Assembly (NCBI GenBank): GCA_943704415.1
Contig: CALSCO010000606.1
Coordinates: forward strand, 1 to 11,105
DNA from: Parvularia atlantis
Lineage: Eukaryota > Opisthokonta > Rotosphaerida
Direction of reading: 5' to 3'
DNA length: 11,105 bases
The position numbers were made by a program, and so were the translations under genes. Position 1 is the first letter of the stretch. Each line of letters starts with the position of its first letter. Below, piece after piece: positions 8,659 through 11,105 of the stretch. The notes under the pieces are model-generated. The model saw only the letters and a program-made list of their open reading frames with translations. It searched no databases and had not been told where the DNA came from.

Positions 8659-10965
8659 TCACGCGACCGCCGTCGTGGCCACGGGCGCGAGGTCAACCTG
8701 GAACGCCGGCAGGAGCGGGTCGTAGCCCCAGCGATGGCAACACCAGATCGTGAGGCTGCAGAGCGGTCGAACGCTCAGCCACGTCACCTGCTGCGCGCGC
8801 CGCTCGAGCGTCGGCGCGAGCAGGTATTGATTGCGCAGCATCCCGTCGGGCCCGCGCACGCTCTCGCACACGACGGGGATGTTTGGCCAGACCGGCGGCG
8901 GCACGACGCTCTTTGCCTGGCGCACGTCGTCGGGCAGCTGGTCGTCTGGGATCGACGTGAGGCTGCAGACGGCGAGCGACTGCCCGTGGCGCAGCTCGGC
9001 CGGCATGCGGTTGCCGTCGAGCAGGAAGTCGTAGTCAAGCCAGGTCGTCCTGCGGTTGCGCACGAGGCGCCGCGGCTTGCGCAGCTCCACGCTGTGCAGC
9101 TTGACGCTTAGCCAGGGCACGACGGGGCCCCGGCGCCGCGCCAGCCACGGCTCGTCGTCCTGCGGCGGAGGGCGCAGCCACTGCGACGAGAGCGGGAAGA
9201 AGCCTGTGCTGCCGACCGCGACCGGCTGGGTGTCGCCGTAGCCCTTGAGCGACTGGCGCATCTCTGCACGCTCGCACGAGATGTGGTGCGTACGGCGTCA
9301 GGAGGGGTCGGAGAGAGCCGGCCGGGCGAACGCGACGCACCCTGCACCGTCACCGCGAGCGCTTCGTACAGCGCCGCGCTCCGGCTTTCGAAGCGCAGCG
9401 ACTGCCACTCGGACAGGGCGTGGAGCATCGTCGTCGCGAGCACGTTGTGGTGCACCCAGTCGGCGCTGACGTGCAGCACGGCGTAGTGGTTGAACGAGTA
9501 CGTGTCCACGTGCGTGCGTAGTGCCTCAAGTGCTGCGAGTGTGTGCGCGTGGCTGTGAGCGCGTCTGCAGACGGGCAGCGGGCAAAACGGCACCGAGGGT
9601 CTGCAGGCAGCGCGCGTGGACGCGCAGGTGCTCGTGCAAACGCGCGAGTTGGTGCTGCGCCGTGTCCGGCAGCTGTTGGACCTGCATCTGCGCGTTCACG
9701 GTGCTGTCGAGCACGAGGAACTGGTTGAATGGCACAAGCGGCAGCTGCCTGCACGCGCTGGCGTAGGTGGCCATCATGCGATCCTGCGTGCGGATCAGGG
9801 CACGCGCACGCGAGCGAGAGCCGCGCGCCGCACCTCCGAGAACTGGTTCACAAAGTATGCGTTGAGCAGATAGCCCGGGTGCTTGAACATGAGCGGCCGC
9901 ACGAACGGGTGCGCGGCCACATCCACGCCCGGCACGTGCAGGGCGCGCAAGGCGAGCAGGGTGTCGCTGCGGTGCGGCTGACGCTGCGCACGCGAAAGCA
10001 GTCAGTGTCTGCGGCGCACGGCGCTGCCGATCTCAGAGCGCACCAGGCACAGCAGCGAGCGCAGGCCCAGCTCGAGCAGGAACTTGAGCAGGACGTGCGA
10101 GCGCGAGTTGTTGATGCCAAAGAGCATCGCCAGCTGCTCCGCGTCGCGAGCGCGCTGCAGCTCGTCCGGCGTGCGCGTCGCGGGCGACGACGTGCTCGGC
10201 GCCCAGTCGCTGTCCACCTCGCTCGTCGACTCTTGCCCGTCGGCCGGCTCGTTGGGGCGCGCGTGCAGCGTCCGGGTGCCCTTGGCCATGTCGCCCTGCC
10301 GCAGCGGGATGTGGCGCACGACGATGCGGTTGTCGTGCACGCCTGGAGCGTCCCGTCAGCTCTGCGAGAGGTCACGCGGCGCGGAGGTCCGCGGCCGCAC
10401 CGTGGTACTTGAGCTGCTCGACGAGCTGCTCGGCCTCGGCCACGCACTCGCGGCTGCTGCCCTCGCGCAGCGCGCTGAGGACGCACAGGTACGCACGCTC
10501 GCGAAAGTGCCGGTGGCAGAGCAGCGCAAAGGCGAGGCCCGCGCGCGACACGGGCACCTCGACGCCTGCGCGCGGCGCGCGGCGTGCGTCTGAGCGGTGC
10601 TTGGCGTCCGCAACGGGGCAGCACGCACCCACGGGCTTGTCGCGCTGCAGGCGGAACTGCGCCACCGCGGCCGCAAACTCGGCGTCGCTCACAGGCCCGT
10701 GCGCCGCCCCTGCGCGGCCCAGTGTGCGCAGCGCCGCGGCCTCCTGCGCCTGCAGCGACGCCACGCCCGGCAGCTGGCGGCGCCGTCGCGGCATGGGTGC
10801 GCGCGGCTGCGGCAGGAGGCGCGCGGGCGGCTGCTCGTCGTCCACGAGGCCCGCAGCGAGCGCGCCCGGCCCGCCGCGCTGCAGCAGCCAGTCGAGCGTG
10901 TTGGCCTGGGGCAGCGCGCCGGCCGAGGCGAGCGTTCGGCGTGGCACGGAGCCGATCGCGCGCAT
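8659..10965 (-). CDS. Uncharacterised 645-residue protein, 7 exons
   Basis: I do not recognise this protein. Exons are 10965-10629, 10565-10401, 10342-10044, 9983-9834, 9783-9594, 9532-9341 and 9263-8659; introns are 63, 58, 60, 50, 61 and 77 nt, five of six with GTGCG donors, and all junctions keep frame. The N-terminus (MRAIGSVPRRTLASAGALPQ) is basic and lacks acids, so organelle import is possible. Residues about 115-165 and 225-267 look helical (for example NNSRSHVLLKFLLELGLRSL) and are split by a Ser/Thr/acid-rich linker at about 198-226. Residues 280-445 contain aromatic, conserved-looking runs such as HPFVRPLMFKHPGYLLNAYF and TYSFNHYAVLHVSADWVHHN. The 200-residue last exon includes VGSTGFFPLSSQW and TTWLDYDFLLDGNRMPAELR and reads like a globular domain. 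No catalytic motif or clear transmembrane segment stands out. For intron 3 a donor 24 bases downstream (GTGCGC after AGC GCC) would give a 36-nt intron; I chose the 60-nt one. An in-frame TGA lies 19 bases upstream of the start. Confidence 0.75.
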
Positions 10966-11105
10966 GGCCGGAACGAGAAACTGTCACCATGCCACTCAGT
11001 CACGCATTCCCACTGCGACTCGGACCACAAGGACGGGCTCCACCACAGGACGGGCAAGCAAGAAAGCTAGAGTCGGGCCGGCGCAAGGAGGAGGGGGGAG
11101 GGGGG
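10966..11105 (-). promoter_or_regulatory. Leader/upstream region of the 645-residue protein gene
   Basis: No gene of its own is seen here. On the minus strand the leader has two upstream ATGs: one opens a three-codon frame (ATG CGT GAC TGA), and one at 10990 opens a long out-of-frame run. A GACAG ending at 10981, preceded by CTGAG, resembles an intron acceptor, so a 5' UTR intron that removes both ATGs is possible. The last 20 or so bases of the window are almost pure purine on the plus strand (GGAGGAGGGGGGAGGGGGG), that is C-rich on the coding strand. Confidence 0.4.

Noticed and set aside
8515-9111. Plus-strand extension of the RING/TRAF gene past 8624
   Set aside because: Without the 62-nt intron (8528-8589) the frame would run deep into the convergent gene's last exon; with it, the protein ends in a short basic tail before the neighbour's stop.
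9848-10990. 380-codon open frame on the minus strand
   Set aside because: It runs unspliced through three introns of the 645-residue gene in another register and is almost only Ala, Arg, Gly and Pro.

Overview
The window is a piece of nuclear genome from a very GC-rich, very compact eukaryote, most likely a unicellular alga or protist. The grounds are a cytosolic 40S ribosomal protein, an EFL1-type 60S maturation GTPase, a TRAF6-like RING protein, and 51 inferred spliceosomal introns in 11.1 kb, all 49-82 nt long. The introns have an unusual but consistent look: donors are mostly GTGCG (32 of 51 in my models), many carry CTGAC or CTCAC about 15-30 nt before the acceptor, and nearly all end in CAG. 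Such GC-rich donors, plus one probable GC-AG intron, recall haptophyte algae, but I hold that placement at low confidence because no phylogenetic comparison was possible.

Layout. 1-170: no gene seen. 171-796 (-): RPS16/uS9, 4 exons, complete. 797-1031: RPS16 leader/promoter region with four perfect 11-bp repeats. 1032-1988 (-): peptide deformylase with a basic, Ala-rich N-terminus that suggests organelle import, 4 exons. 1989-2022: only 34 bp to the next gene. 2023-6751 (-): EFL1/Ria1, 29 exons, 1049 codons plus stop, complete. 6750-8624 (+): 415-residue RING (C3HC3D) + TRAF-type zinc fingers + coiled-coil protein, 12 exons; its ATG overlaps the EFL1 ATG in the tetramer CATG. 8625-8658: 34 bp between convergent stop codons. 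8659-10965 (-): a 7-exon gene for a 645-residue protein I do not recognise. 10966-11105: leader/upstream region of that gene, ending in a purine-rich G tract.

Three adjacent same-strand genes all serve translation: a small-subunit protein, the GTPase that with SBDS evicts eIF6 from pre-60S particles, and the enzyme that deformylates organelle-made proteins. The fourth gene is probably a ubiquitin ligase in signalling, and the fifth is unknown. Exon models were built by hand from reading frame, splice-site pattern and remembered family conservation; every junction keeps frame, but a few donors or acceptors (flagged below) have alternatives.
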